DNA of 7,047 nt from Nitrososphaerales archaeon (GCA_030044375.1 JASHVX010000118.1:1-7047), one strand, 5' to 3'. Positions 1 through 5,774 are shown, numbered from the stretch's first letter. Made by a program: numbers and translations. The notes: a model not told the origin generated them from the sequence alone.

Positions 1-979
1 CCGTGGTCACTATGATCTGCGCTATGCTGGTTATCCCGAGGGCGGTGAAGAAGGGCCTCTCCTTCCAGCTCAGCTTCTTCGAGGTGTCGACGAAGGGCAC
101 GGCTATGGCCATGAGTATGAGCAGCAGCGGCATGATGCCGCCCATCACGAACTTGTTGAACTCCGTCCTGAGGAGCGCGTAGATCCCCGTGATGTACCAC
201 TCTGGGATGGTGAGCGTGCCGACGCTCGGGTTGTACGGGGTCCCCAGCGCGACCGGGAAGACGGCGGCTATCAGCATCAGCCCGCCGACCACGGTGGCGA
301 CAACGGGTATGTCGAAGACCAGGTATCTGGGGAAGTGGATGAACACGAGCAGTATCATGATCATCGGCAGAATGAAGACGTGCGCGGCGTAGAGCCTCAG
401 TATGAAGTCGCTGAAGCCGGCCCCGAATGTGGCGAGCCTGACCGTGCTCCCTATCACGGGTGAGGCGTTCGCCAGGGACGCGCCTATCTCTATGGCGAGG
501 CCCGCCCTCTGGTTGAAGAGCAGGTCGTAGCCGGTGTACGCCTCGACGCCGGTGATCAGCCCGAGGATGACGCCGGTCACCCACAGCACCTCGTTCTTGA
601 TCTTGAACCTGCCGCTGAAGTAGTTGTAGTACATGTGCAGGATGGCGAGGAGCACCATCGCGTTCGAAGCGGTGTAGTGGATGTTCCTGATCAGCCAGCC
701 TCCCGGCACGTTGTTGTTGATGTTGGAGACGCTCTGGAACGCGCAGGTGATCGTGCCGCAGCCGGCGAGCACGGGCTGGTAGTAGATCATGAGCAGGCCG
801 CCTGTGACTCCGAGGACCAGGAACACTATCCCCGTGAGCATCCCCAGGTAGCCCATAGGGCTGACGAACCTCTTGGGGAACGTGTACTTCACGCCCATGT
901 AGACGGTCCTCTCGAGGCCGTTGGTCAGCCAGTGATAGAGCCGCGAGATTATGTTCTCGCTGTTGTCGGTCTGCGCCAT
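1..979 (-). CDS. Cytochrome b (b6-like, fused with subunit IV region) of a bc/b6f-type quinol-oxidising complex, 3' end cut by window edge
   Basis: Translating the minus strand from the ATG at 979-977 gives 326 open codons to the window edge, so the C-terminus is missing. This is the membrane subunit that oxidises quinol and passes electrons across two b haems. Helix A spans about 43-66. Helix B carries haem ligands His101 and His115 (14 apart), and helix D carries His200 and His215 (15 apart, the b6f-type spacing). A GWLIR motif precedes helix B, and WVTGVILGL and PVIGS resemble chloroplast/cyanobacterial b6. PEWY (259-262), the Qo-site motif of subunit IV, lies in the same chain, followed by at least one and probably two further helices. 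The usual PW(D/G)Q is replaced by LFNQ (154-157). The position of b6 Cys35, which binds haem c_i, is Tyr44 by eye. The ATG directly follows the Rieske stop codon, so the two are surely co-transcribed. The family assignment is very safe; the subtype is read by eye. Confidence 0.96.
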   Translation of the reverse strand, partial: MAQTDNSENIISRLYHWLTNGLERTVYMGVKYTFPKRFVSPMGYLGMLTGIVFLVLGVTGGLLMIYYQPVLAGCGTITCAFQSVSNINNNVPGGWLIRNIHYTASNAMVLLAILHMYYNYFSGRFKIKNEVLWVTGVILGLITGVEAYTGYDLLFNQRAGLAIEIGASLANASPVIGSTVRLATFGAGFSDFILRLYAAHVFILPMIMILLVFIHFPRYLVFDIPVVATVVGGLMLIAAVFPVALGTPYNPSVGTLTIPEWYITGIYALLRTEFNKFVMGGIMPLLLILMAIAVPFVDTSKKLSWKERPFFTALGITSIAQIIVTT

Positions 980-1975
980 CTAGGGCGCCTCGCTCAGGTC
1001 TTTGACATTGGCAGGCACGCCAGCACAAGGAAGGATGAAGTTCTGATAGCTCTTGTAGTCGCGCCCGTAGCCTATCGTGCCGTCGCCTTCGATGGCGCCT
1101 CCTGCGACGCCTGAAGGAGGCGTGGTGGCGGTCTGTGTCCTCGGGTCGAGGTTGGGATAGAAGACATAGAGGTACCCGTCGCTGTCCGCCTGCAGCGTCA
1201 TCATGGGTATCGCGTTGGTCGGGAACGGCTGGAGCGACGCGGGGCCCGCGATGGCCTTGCCCGCGTCAATCGGCTGTCCCTCCGGGTCCAGGGTGGGAAG
1301 CTGGTAGATGCTGCCATGGCATGGGCACTGGTACTGCTGAGCCGTCGGGATGTAGTTGGGGCTGCACCACAGATGGACGCAGACCTTGCTGTAGGCGACG
1401 AAGTCGGCCGCGGTCTTGTTCGCCCCGCCGAGGCTCTCCGGGAGCCGTATCAGCTCGAACTTCTGGAATGTGTTGGGGTTCTCGGCGTCCACCGTCGGGT
1501 CCCCCGAGGTAGGGTATGTGAAGATCCAGGCGGTGTTCGGCGGGAAGGTCGTGAGGTCGTTCACGTTCACTTGGAGCCCCGCGGCGGCGCCCCACTCGGA
1601 CGGGTTGTCGTCGATGACCAGCTTCTGCAGATAGTACTGCGTCGCTCCTCCCGCCGTGACAGACGAGCTGAGGAAAGTGCCCCACGGGACGAAGGGTATG
1701 ATCGAAAGGAGCGCGCTGCCTATGAGGGCCAGCTTTAGGAACGCACGGCGGCCGGAGTCCTTCGGGGCGGAGGGCCTCGCTGGTGTCGGCGCCGGAGCGG
1801 CCGCAGGCCTAGGCGCTGGAGCCGCAGGTCGCGCAGCCGTCGCAGGTGGCGCGGCCGTGACTGGCGCGCGCTGGGCAGGCGCAGGGGCCTGAGCCGGCGC
1901 GGCAGGCTGCTGCTTCTTTTCCTCCACAGAAGGATTCTGTTGAGAGGACGTGCTCCCTTCGTTCCCCTCACCCAA
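980..1975 (-). CDS. Rieske [2Fe-2S] iron-sulfur protein with Tat signal anchor and Pro/Ala-rich N-terminal extension
   Basis: This is the electron-transfer subunit that takes an electron from quinol at the cytochrome b Qo site. From the chosen TTG start it has 331 residues. Box I is CVHLWC (199-204) and box II is CPCHGSIY (217-224). Known family structure makes Cys199, His201, Cys217 and His220 the cluster ligands and Cys204-Cys219 a disulfide. Ser222 and Tyr224, which raise the cluster potential in characterised proteins, are both present. A twin-arginine motif RRAFLK (76-81) precedes one hydrophobic segment (about 79-97), fitting an uncleaved Tat anchor. Ahead of it lies a Pro/Ala-rich stretch (23-72), and about 60 residues follow the Rieske fold. 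The frame is open up to a TTG at 2083, but that would put the promoter region inside the gene. TTG 1975 sits 40 bases after a GGTTAAA box, and GTG 1927 is the alternative. The stop abuts the cytochrome b ATG. Confidence 0.94.
   Translation of the reverse strand: MGEGNEGSTSSQQNPSVEEKKQQPAAPAQAPAPAQRAPVTAAPPATAARPAAPAPRPAAAPAPTPARPSAPKDSGRRAFLKLALIGSALLSIIPFVPWGTFLSSSVTAGGATQYYLQKLVIDDNPSEWGAAAGLQVNVNDLTTFPPNTAWIFTYPTSGDPTVDAENPNTFQKFELIRLPESLGGANKTAADFVAYSKVCVHLWCSPNYIPTAQQYQCPCHGSIYQLPTLDPEGQPIDAGKAIAGPASLQPFPTNAIPMMTLQADSDGYLYVFYPNLDPRTQTATTPPSGVAGGAIEGDGTIGYGRDYKSYQNFILPCAGVPANVKDLSEAP
1760..1909 (-). repeat. Low-complexity Pro/Ala/Arg-rich coding segment
   Basis: About 50 codons of the Rieske gene encode almost only Pro, Ala, Arg, Gln and Thr, in imperfect PAPA/PAAP units. 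It is a disordered linker by composition and lies on the cytoplasmic side of the Tat anchor. The DNA is correspondingly GC-rich and repetitive, so length variation between strains is plausible. There is no exact long tandem repeat. Confidence 0.7.
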
Positions 1976-2006
1976 CTGATGTCCGCGTGAAGGGCTGCGA
2001 GAGCCG

Positions 2007-2015
2007 CATTTAACC
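2007..2015 (-). promoter_or_regulatory. Putative TATA box for the Rieske-cytochrome b operon
   Basis: On the minus strand this reads GGTTAAATG. It begins 40 bases before the TTG at 1975, nearly the same distance as the GGTTAAAAG box before the DUF99 TTG (38 bases). That would give a leader of about 10 bases and no Shine-Dalgarno. A second candidate, the minus-strand reading of the 2051-2063 box, would give a longer leader. This is inference from motif and spacing only. Confidence 0.4.
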
Positions 2016-2050
2016 TTCGTCTCCCGGTCCGAATTATTCTGCCACCGCCA

Positions 2051-2063
2051 AAAACTTATACGC
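2051..2063 (+). promoter_or_regulatory. Putative TATA promoter of the cupredoxin gene, possibly bidirectional
   Basis: AAAACTTATACGC is the most AT-rich patch in this intergenic stretch. Its centre is about 32 bases before the cupredoxin ATG, the spacing expected for a nearly leaderless archaeal transcript. Read on the minus strand it gives GTATAAGTTTT, also a good TATA shape, and could serve the divergent Rieske operon. Confidence 0.55.
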
Positions 2064-2088
2064 ACTGTCTGAGGCGTGACCAATCGAC

Positions 2089-2553
2089 ATGAGCAAGAGC
2101 AGCTCGACGGCAGTCGGAGTAATCGTTGCGGTTCTAATAATCGGAGCCATCGCCTCCATCGGCTACTACCAGGTGGTGGTGGTAGGTTCGAAGGCGTCGT
2201 CGACGACGAGCACCACTACAAGCACCACCCAGGCCGCATGCACGCCGACCACATGTGCGTACGTGAACATATCGGCGGGCGCGAGCGGCTGCACCAACGC
2301 GAGCGACCCATGCGGGTTCTCACCAGCCACGATAACCGTGGTGCTGGGAGTAAACAACACTGTCATATGGACAAACTACGACGCGGCCGTGCACACGGTG
2401 ACGCCAGTCACAGGGTCCGCGTGGGGAAGCTCGGAGGACCCAGGGATAATGCCGAACGGCAACTACACGTACACGTTCTCGTCGGCGGGGACCTACAACT
2501 ACCACTGCATCTATCACGCCGGCATGTTAGGCGAAGTGATCGTAAAGTCATAG
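2089..2553 (+). CDS. Membrane-anchored type-1 blue copper protein (cupredoxin, plastocyanin/amicyanin-like)
   Basis: A single-copper electron carrier of 154 residues, probably displayed on the outer face of the membrane. An N-terminal hydrophobic helix (about 8-32) is followed by a Ser/Thr-rich linker (37-48) and then a cupredoxin domain. The copper ligands are read as His102 (AVHTV) and Cys140, His143 and Met146 in CIYHAGM. The C-x2-H-x2-M loop is the short form known from amicyanin rather than the longer plastocyanin or azurin loop. Four further cysteines (51, 56, 68, 75) lie before the core strands and could form two disulfides. The ATG follows a TATA-like box at the right distance. Divergent placement beside Rieske and cytochrome b suggests it accepts electrons from that complex, in the role of cytochrome c or plastocyanin. 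The partner is inferred; the copper site is clear. Confidence 0.94.
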   Translation: MSKSSSTAVGVIVAVLIIGAIASIGYYQVVVVGSKASSTTSTTTSTTQAACTPTTCAYVNISAGASGCTNASDPCGFSPATITVVLGVNNTVIWTNYDAAVHTVTPVTGSAWGSSEDPGIMPNGNYTYTFSSAGTYNYHCIYHAGMLGEVIVKS

Positions 2554-2594
2554 CCGCCCGAAAGCCCAAGTAACCTAGACGCAGTCGCCAAGAC

Positions 2595-4040
2595 GTGAAG
2601 GTCATCTCCGAGTCCGGTCTGGAGGAACTCTCGCGCGACGCAGGGATAATCAGCATCAGGCCTCGTCTCGGATACGCGGCGTCCACGGAGGACGAAGTCT
2701 CGGAGGTGGTCGAAAGGGCCTGGAAGGAGGGCATCCCCCTGACGCCAAGGGGAGGGGGCACCTCCATCCCGAGCCAGTCGATAGGCAGCGGCATAGTCCT
2801 CCTCCAGGAAAGGTCGAAGGTCGCCTACTCGCCCGGGGGCTCGGTGACGTGCGAACCGGGGGTCGTGAAGGCCGACCTGAACGCGGCCCTCGAGCACGAA
2901 AACAGGTGGATGCCTGTCGACCCGTCGAGCTACAGGAGCTGCACCGTGGGCGGCATGGTCTCGAACAACTCCTCCGGGATAAGGACGCCGAGGTACGGCT
3001 CGACCATAGATTTCGTCACCGAGCTGAGTATCGTAGTCCCCGGCGCGGGCACCAGGAGGGCGCGGGCGACGCCCGTCGAGGAGGCCTCCCACGGGGACAA
3101 GACGGCGAGGTCGGTCGCAGACCTGCTCCTCGACAACCAGACGGCCATCGAGAGAGAGCGCCCCTCCGTCACGAAGAACTCGTCAGGTTACAGGCTGGAG
3201 AGAGGCCTCCGCGACGGCGTCCTCGACCTGCCGAGGCTGCTCACAGGGTCCGAAGGGACGCTCGGCGTCATCACCGAGGTCACCCTCTCGACGGCCGCAA
3301 GGCCCGAGTCGAGGGTCCTCTGCGTGGTCGAGGTCGGGCTCGAGGAGCTCGACTCGGCCGCAGCCGCGTTTCGGGAACACGACCCCACGGCCATCGAGCT
3401 GGTCGACAAGTCCGTCTTCAGGCGGGTCGGGCGCGAGGACCTCATCTCGAAGTATTCACGGACCGGCGGCGACTACCTCCTCTTCTGCGAGTTCGAAGGG
3501 AGCGAGGCGCAGCTCCAGGCCAAGCTTGAACAGGTCGTCGCCTCGAAGGCTTCAGGCTACGAGCCGCTCGTGCTCCAGGGGCAGTCTGAGGTAGCCGAGG
3601 CCTGGAACACGCGGAACGAGACGCTGAGCCTGGCCATGGGGATAAGGGAGGGGCGCCGGACCCTGCTCCCAGGCGTCGAAGACCTCGTGGTCCCCCCAGA
3701 CAGGCTGAGCGACCTGGTGAAGCTGCTCAAGGACCAGTTCGAGAGAAGGGGCCTCACGTACATCTCCTACGGCCATGCGGGCGACGCCAACCTGCACGCA
3801 CGCCCTCTCCTAGACCCCGACCTCCGCTCTGACAGGGCGGTCCTGGAGGAGATAATGGAAGAGTCCTTCGAGAGGGTCTGGGCCATGGGCGGGTCGATGA
3901 CGGGCGAACACGGGGACGGGATGCTCAGGGCGCCCTTCGTCGAGAAGCAGTACCCGAAGACATACCACCTGATGAAGTCCCTGAAGGAGGTCTTCGACCC
4001 GAGGGGACTCTTGAACCCCGGCGTGAAGATCGCACGTTGA
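2595..4040 (+). CDS. FAD-binding oxidoreductase, GlcD/D-lactate dehydrogenase type (FAD_binding_4 plus FAD-oxidase_C)
   Basis: A 481-residue flavoprotein expected to oxidise a 2-hydroxy acid such as glycolate, D-lactate or D-2-hydroxyglutarate. The N-terminal PCMH-type FAD domain shows TPRGGGTS (50-57), TVGGMVSNNSSG (117-128), a RYGSTIDFV segment and GSEGTLGVITEVTL (218-231). The C-terminal domain has YGHAGDANLHARP (392-404) and GEHGDG (437-442), whose His394, His401 and His439 match the metal/substrate site of this superfamily. It ends in the usual RGLLNPG. It is full length for a stand-alone GlcD-type subunit, with no Fe-S domain fused as in the YdiJ type and no GlcF gene visible here. The GTG start lies 41 bases after the cupredoxin stop. 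I see no good TATA box in that gap, so co-transcription with the cupredoxin is possible. The substrate cannot be told from sequence alone. Confidence 0.95.
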   Translation: MKVISESGLEELSRDAGIISIRPRLGYAASTEDEVSEVVERAWKEGIPLTPRGGGTSIPSQSIGSGIVLLQERSKVAYSPGGSVTCEPGVVKADLNAALEHENRWMPVDPSSYRSCTVGGMVSNNSSGIRTPRYGSTIDFVTELSIVVPGAGTRRARATPVEEASHGDKTARSVADLLLDNQTAIERERPSVTKNSSGYRLERGLRDGVLDLPRLLTGSEGTLGVITEVTLSTAARPESRVLCVVEVGLEELDSAAAAFREHDPTAIELVDKSVFRRVGREDLISKYSRTGGDYLLFCEFEGSEAQLQAKLEQVVASKASGYEPLVLQGQSEVAEAWNTRNETLSLAMGIREGRRTLLPGVEDLVVPPDRLSDLVKLLKDQFERRGLTYISYGHAGDANLHARPLLDPDLRSDRAVLEEIMEESFERVWAMGGSMTGEHGDGMLRAPFVEKQYPKTYHLMKSLKEVFDPRGLLNPGVKIAR

Positions 4041-4593
4041 CCGCCCTGGCGAGGAGGCGGGCTACGCGCACCGGTTCGGGGACGGAACCCTGCAGGGTGA
4101 AGAGGTCGACGACTGACCTCGACTCGGCACTGGTGAGGCCCGAGGACCTGACGAACACGACACCACCCGACTTCAGCCGCAGCCTTCTTCTCCTCCCCAG
4201 CTTCCTGTAGGCGAGCAGCTTCGACTCCGACCCTGAGGGGAAGTGGCGCCTGATCGACTCCTCGATGCCCGAGGTCTCCTTGTAGGTGAGGCATAGCACG
4301 GGGAGCCCGACCTTGCGGGCGAGGAGCTCGACGTCTATGATGTTGTACAGGCTTAGGACGGCGCCCGACACCATCAAGACGTTGACGTCGTTCCTCCTGA
4401 GCTTCCGGTATAGCGCGGCGATGGCAGCCGAAGCGTCGTCTCCTCCCACCGATGTCTTCCCTATCGCGAAGCCGTCGACGACGAGGTCGCTCCTCATCAC
4501 GACGCCAGCCAGAGTCGAGGAGGGCTCGCCAGGCCTGAAGCTCTCGGCGACGCCCAGGGCCCTTATCCCACTCTTGTTCAAGTGGAGGTTCAA
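3925..4593 (-). CDS. DUF99 (UPF0215) family protein
   Basis: A conserved, mainly archaeal family without a settled function. The hallmarks are IRALGVAES near the N-terminus, GVVMRSD (30-36), a DGFAIGKTSVGGDDA segment (40-54), NVLMVSGAVLSLYNIIDVELL (71-91) and GLPVLCLTYKE (96-106). PEPVRVARLLARA (172-184) is where the family usually ends. The remaining 37 or so residues (186-222) are Arg/Ser/Gly-rich and lie wholly antisense to the end of the FAD oxidase. They are probably a recently acquired or non-functional tail, because the usual stop is missing. The start is TTG; a second TTG at 4581 would drop four residues. The TATA-like box at 4623-4631 is 33-38 bases upstream, favouring TTG 4593. It diverges from the PPC gene. 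Confidence 0.88.
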   Translation of the reverse strand: MNLHLNKSGIRALGVAESFRPGEPSSTLAGVVMRSDLVVDGFAIGKTSVGGDDASAAIAALYRKLRRNDVNVLMVSGAVLSLYNIIDVELLARKVGLPVLCLTYKETSGIEESIRRHFPSGSESKLLAYRKLGRRRRLRLKSGGVVFVRSSGLTSAESRSVVDLFTLQGSVPEPVRVARLLARAVNVRSSRRGSRVPSGRRPPSGTSSGGMSSGTASRRRAP

Positions 4594-4622
4594 GGGAGCC
4601 GCTCGCGTCGAGCCAACCGAGA

Positions 4623-4631
4623 CTTTTAACC
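4623..4631. promoter_or_regulatory. Shared TATA-like element between the divergent DUF99 and PPC genes
   Basis: The plus strand reads CTTTTAACC and the minus strand GGTTAAAAG. It is the only AT-rich patch in the 61 bases between the two starts. Its centre is about 28 bases from the PPC TTG (4655) and about 33 bases from the DUF99 TTG (4593), so both transcripts would be leaderless or nearly so. One element appears to set two divergent promoters. Confidence 0.55.
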
Positions 4632-4654
4632 TGTCAAGTACGGGGTTGCGTCGC

Positions 4655-5110
4655 TTGGCGGAGATCTACAACCTCGAGGCCGGCTCAGGCCTCGTAGAAG
4701 GCCTACTCGACATCGCGAGGAGGAAAAGGATCGCGACGGCCGCGGTCATGGCGATAGGCGGAGTCGACCGCCTTCGCCTGGCATACTTCAACAGCAAGGA
4801 GAAGAAGTACGAGGAGCATGACTACGAGGAGTTCTTAGAGGTGATAAGCCTCACCGGGAACGTCGCGCAGAAGGACGGCGCGCCCTTCCTGCATCTCCAC
4901 GGGACCTTCGCGAAGAGGGACATGAGCGTCATCGGTGGCCACGTCTTCTCCGGGACAGTCTCACCGCTTCTCGAAGCGGTGTTCGTGCCGACTGCGAACA
5001 CGGCCTACAGGCGCTTCGACGAGTCCAGAGGCATCACGTCGATCTACAAGATCCAACAGTCGCGCGCGGGAGGCAGGAGCAAGGCGAGGCGCAGACGAGG
5101 TTCGGTCTGA
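4655..5110 (+). CDS. PPC/DUF296-domain protein (putative DNA-binding) with basic C-terminal tail
   Basis: A 151-residue single-domain protein of the PPC (plant and prokaryote conserved, DUF296) family. Plant members are joined to AT-hooks, and prokaryotic ones are small stand-alone trimers of mostly unknown role. It matches along its length: EIYNLEAGSGLVEGLL at the start, GNVAQKDGAPFLHLH (68-82) and GGHVFSGTV (94-102). His80, His82 and His96 are the conserved histidines that bind metal in some structures. After the domain comes a tail that is strongly basic at its end (137-149, with RRRR at 145-148), which could bind nucleic acid. The frame stays open back to 4286, but that part is antisense to DUF99 and is not credible coding. 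TTG 4655 is chosen because the domain begins there and the TATA-like box is about 28 bases upstream; TTG 4646 is the alternative. It converges with the next gene, 7 bases away. Confidence 0.85.
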   Translation: MAEIYNLEAGSGLVEGLLDIARRKRIATAAVMAIGGVDRLRLAYFNSKEKKYEEHDYEEFLEVISLTGNVAQKDGAPFLHLHGTFAKRDMSVIGGHVFSGTVSPLLEAVFVPTANTAYRRFDESRGITSIYKIQQSRAGGRSKARRRRGSV

Positions 5111-5117
5111 CGCGGCC

Positions 5118-5534
5118 TCAGCTCAGTGGCTCTAGCTGTCTGTCGACCTGTACTGCCTTCCACTTCGGTCTGAGCAGCACAACCCCCATGGCTGCGGCTG
5201 CAAAGGCGAGCATCCCGGCCGCGTAGGCCAGCAACGAGACATCTACGTACGCTCCTGCCGCCAAGTCTCCACCGAAGTCGCCGTAGCTGCAGCCGGAGGA
5301 TATGGCCCAGAGTGAGATGCAGTACTGGGCGAAGCCGCGAGGCACCACCCAATAGGTCGCGCCTTGCCCTAGGAGTTGGGCCGAGACCGACCGATAGTTG
5401 GGAGACGAGCCCGAGCTAGCGCAAAGAAAGTTGCAGACCGGCGGGACGGCAGGGTTGTACAAGACAGGAACGAAGAAGACCAGGATGCCCACCGACACCA
5501 CGACGACTACCGACAGGGCTACGGCCTTTCTCAA
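5118..5534 (-). CDS. Small two-helix membrane protein with four cysteines in the loop, function unknown
   Basis: I do not recognise this 138-residue protein. A very hydrophobic N-terminal helix (about 4-26) and a second, Ala-rich helix (about 95-121) flank a loop of about 65 residues. The loop holds Cys34, Cys38, Cys72 and Cys82, well spaced for two disulfides. The end is short and mildly charged, with LRPKWK directly after the second helix. By the positive-inside rule both termini face the cytoplasm and the Cys loop faces out. The start is TTG, with GGAG five to eight bases upstream and a weak TATA-like patch about 28 bases upstream. The strong hydrophobic pattern and normal codon use support a real gene, but no family motif is visible. 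Confidence 0.75.
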   Translation of the reverse strand: MRKAVALSVVVVVSVGILVFFVPVLYNPAVPPVCNFLCASSGSSPNYRSVSAQLLGQGATYWVVPRGFAQYCISLWAISSGCSYGDFGGDLAAGAYVDVSLLAYAAGMLAFAAAAMGVVLLRPKWKAVQVDRQLEPLS

Positions 5535-5557
5535 GCCTCTCCAATGAGAAGTCGTCG

Positions 5558-5565
5558 ATACTTAC
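5558..5565 (-). promoter_or_regulatory. Weak TATA-like box for the small membrane protein
   Basis: The minus strand reads GTAAGTATC around here. Its centre is about 28 bases before the TTG start at 5534, matching the spacing of the better boxes in this window. The sequence match itself is poor. Confidence 0.25.
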
Positions 5566-5735
5566 ACCTTCGCCAGCGCGGCGCGATGCCGGGCCTGGAT
5601 CTCCTGTGCGCGGAAGCGACGCAACCACCGTCGTAGCCCTCGGTTTGGGCTCCCAGGCGACTCCAGGGGCGTGGTCGCGCCGGGGCGGTCTGCGAGGGCG
5701 CCTTGGGCACGGGTGAGGCTCAGTCTAATGCCTTC

Positions 5736-5750
5736 AGGTCATTTGGACCT
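5736..5750. repeat. Inverted repeat, 5-base arms
   Basis: AGGTC and GACCT are separated by five bases (ATTTG). It could form a small hairpin, or be a site for a dimeric regulator. It lies about 50-70 bases past the dehydrogenase stop in the direction of that transcript. The short arms mean chance is possible. Confidence 0.35.
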
Positions 5751-5760
5751 TCCCGTAACT

Positions 5761-5774
5761 CTGTGACATCACAG
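5761..5774. repeat. Inverted repeat CTGTGA-N2-TCACAG
   Basis: Two perfect 6-base arms flank a 2-base spacer. The spacing suits a dimeric DNA-binding protein better than a hairpin. It lies 30-43 bases past the dehydrogenase stop and 11 bases from the other inverted repeat. No regulator can be assigned. Confidence 0.45.

Noticed and set aside
635..1114. Plus-strand open frame of 159 codons across the Rieske/cytochrome b junction
   Set aside because: It is antisense to two clearly identified genes, with no recognisable domain. It is a by-product of high GC.
1976..2083. Rieske gene starting at the TTG at 2083
   Set aside because: It would put the AT-rich promoter region inside the gene and begins only 6 bases from the divergent cupredoxin start. 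The extra 36 residues look non-coding.
2849..3529. Long Arg/Gly-rich plus-strand frame inside the FAD oxidase gene
   Set aside because: It is a shifted-frame shadow of a full-length, well-conserved flavoprotein.
4286..4654. N-terminal extension of the PPC gene in the same open frame
   Set aside because: It is wholly antisense to the conserved DUF99 gene and shows no domain. The PPC family begins at about 4655, just after a promoter-like box.
5376..5636. Plus-strand open frame over the gap and membrane-protein gene
   Set aside because: It has no domain and is biased in composition. The opposite strand has a far better hydrophobic pattern.
5761..5774. Bacterial CRP site, because of TGTGA/TCACA
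   Set aside because: The spacer is 2 bases rather than 6, and the context is archaeal. It is kept only as an unassigned inverted repeat.
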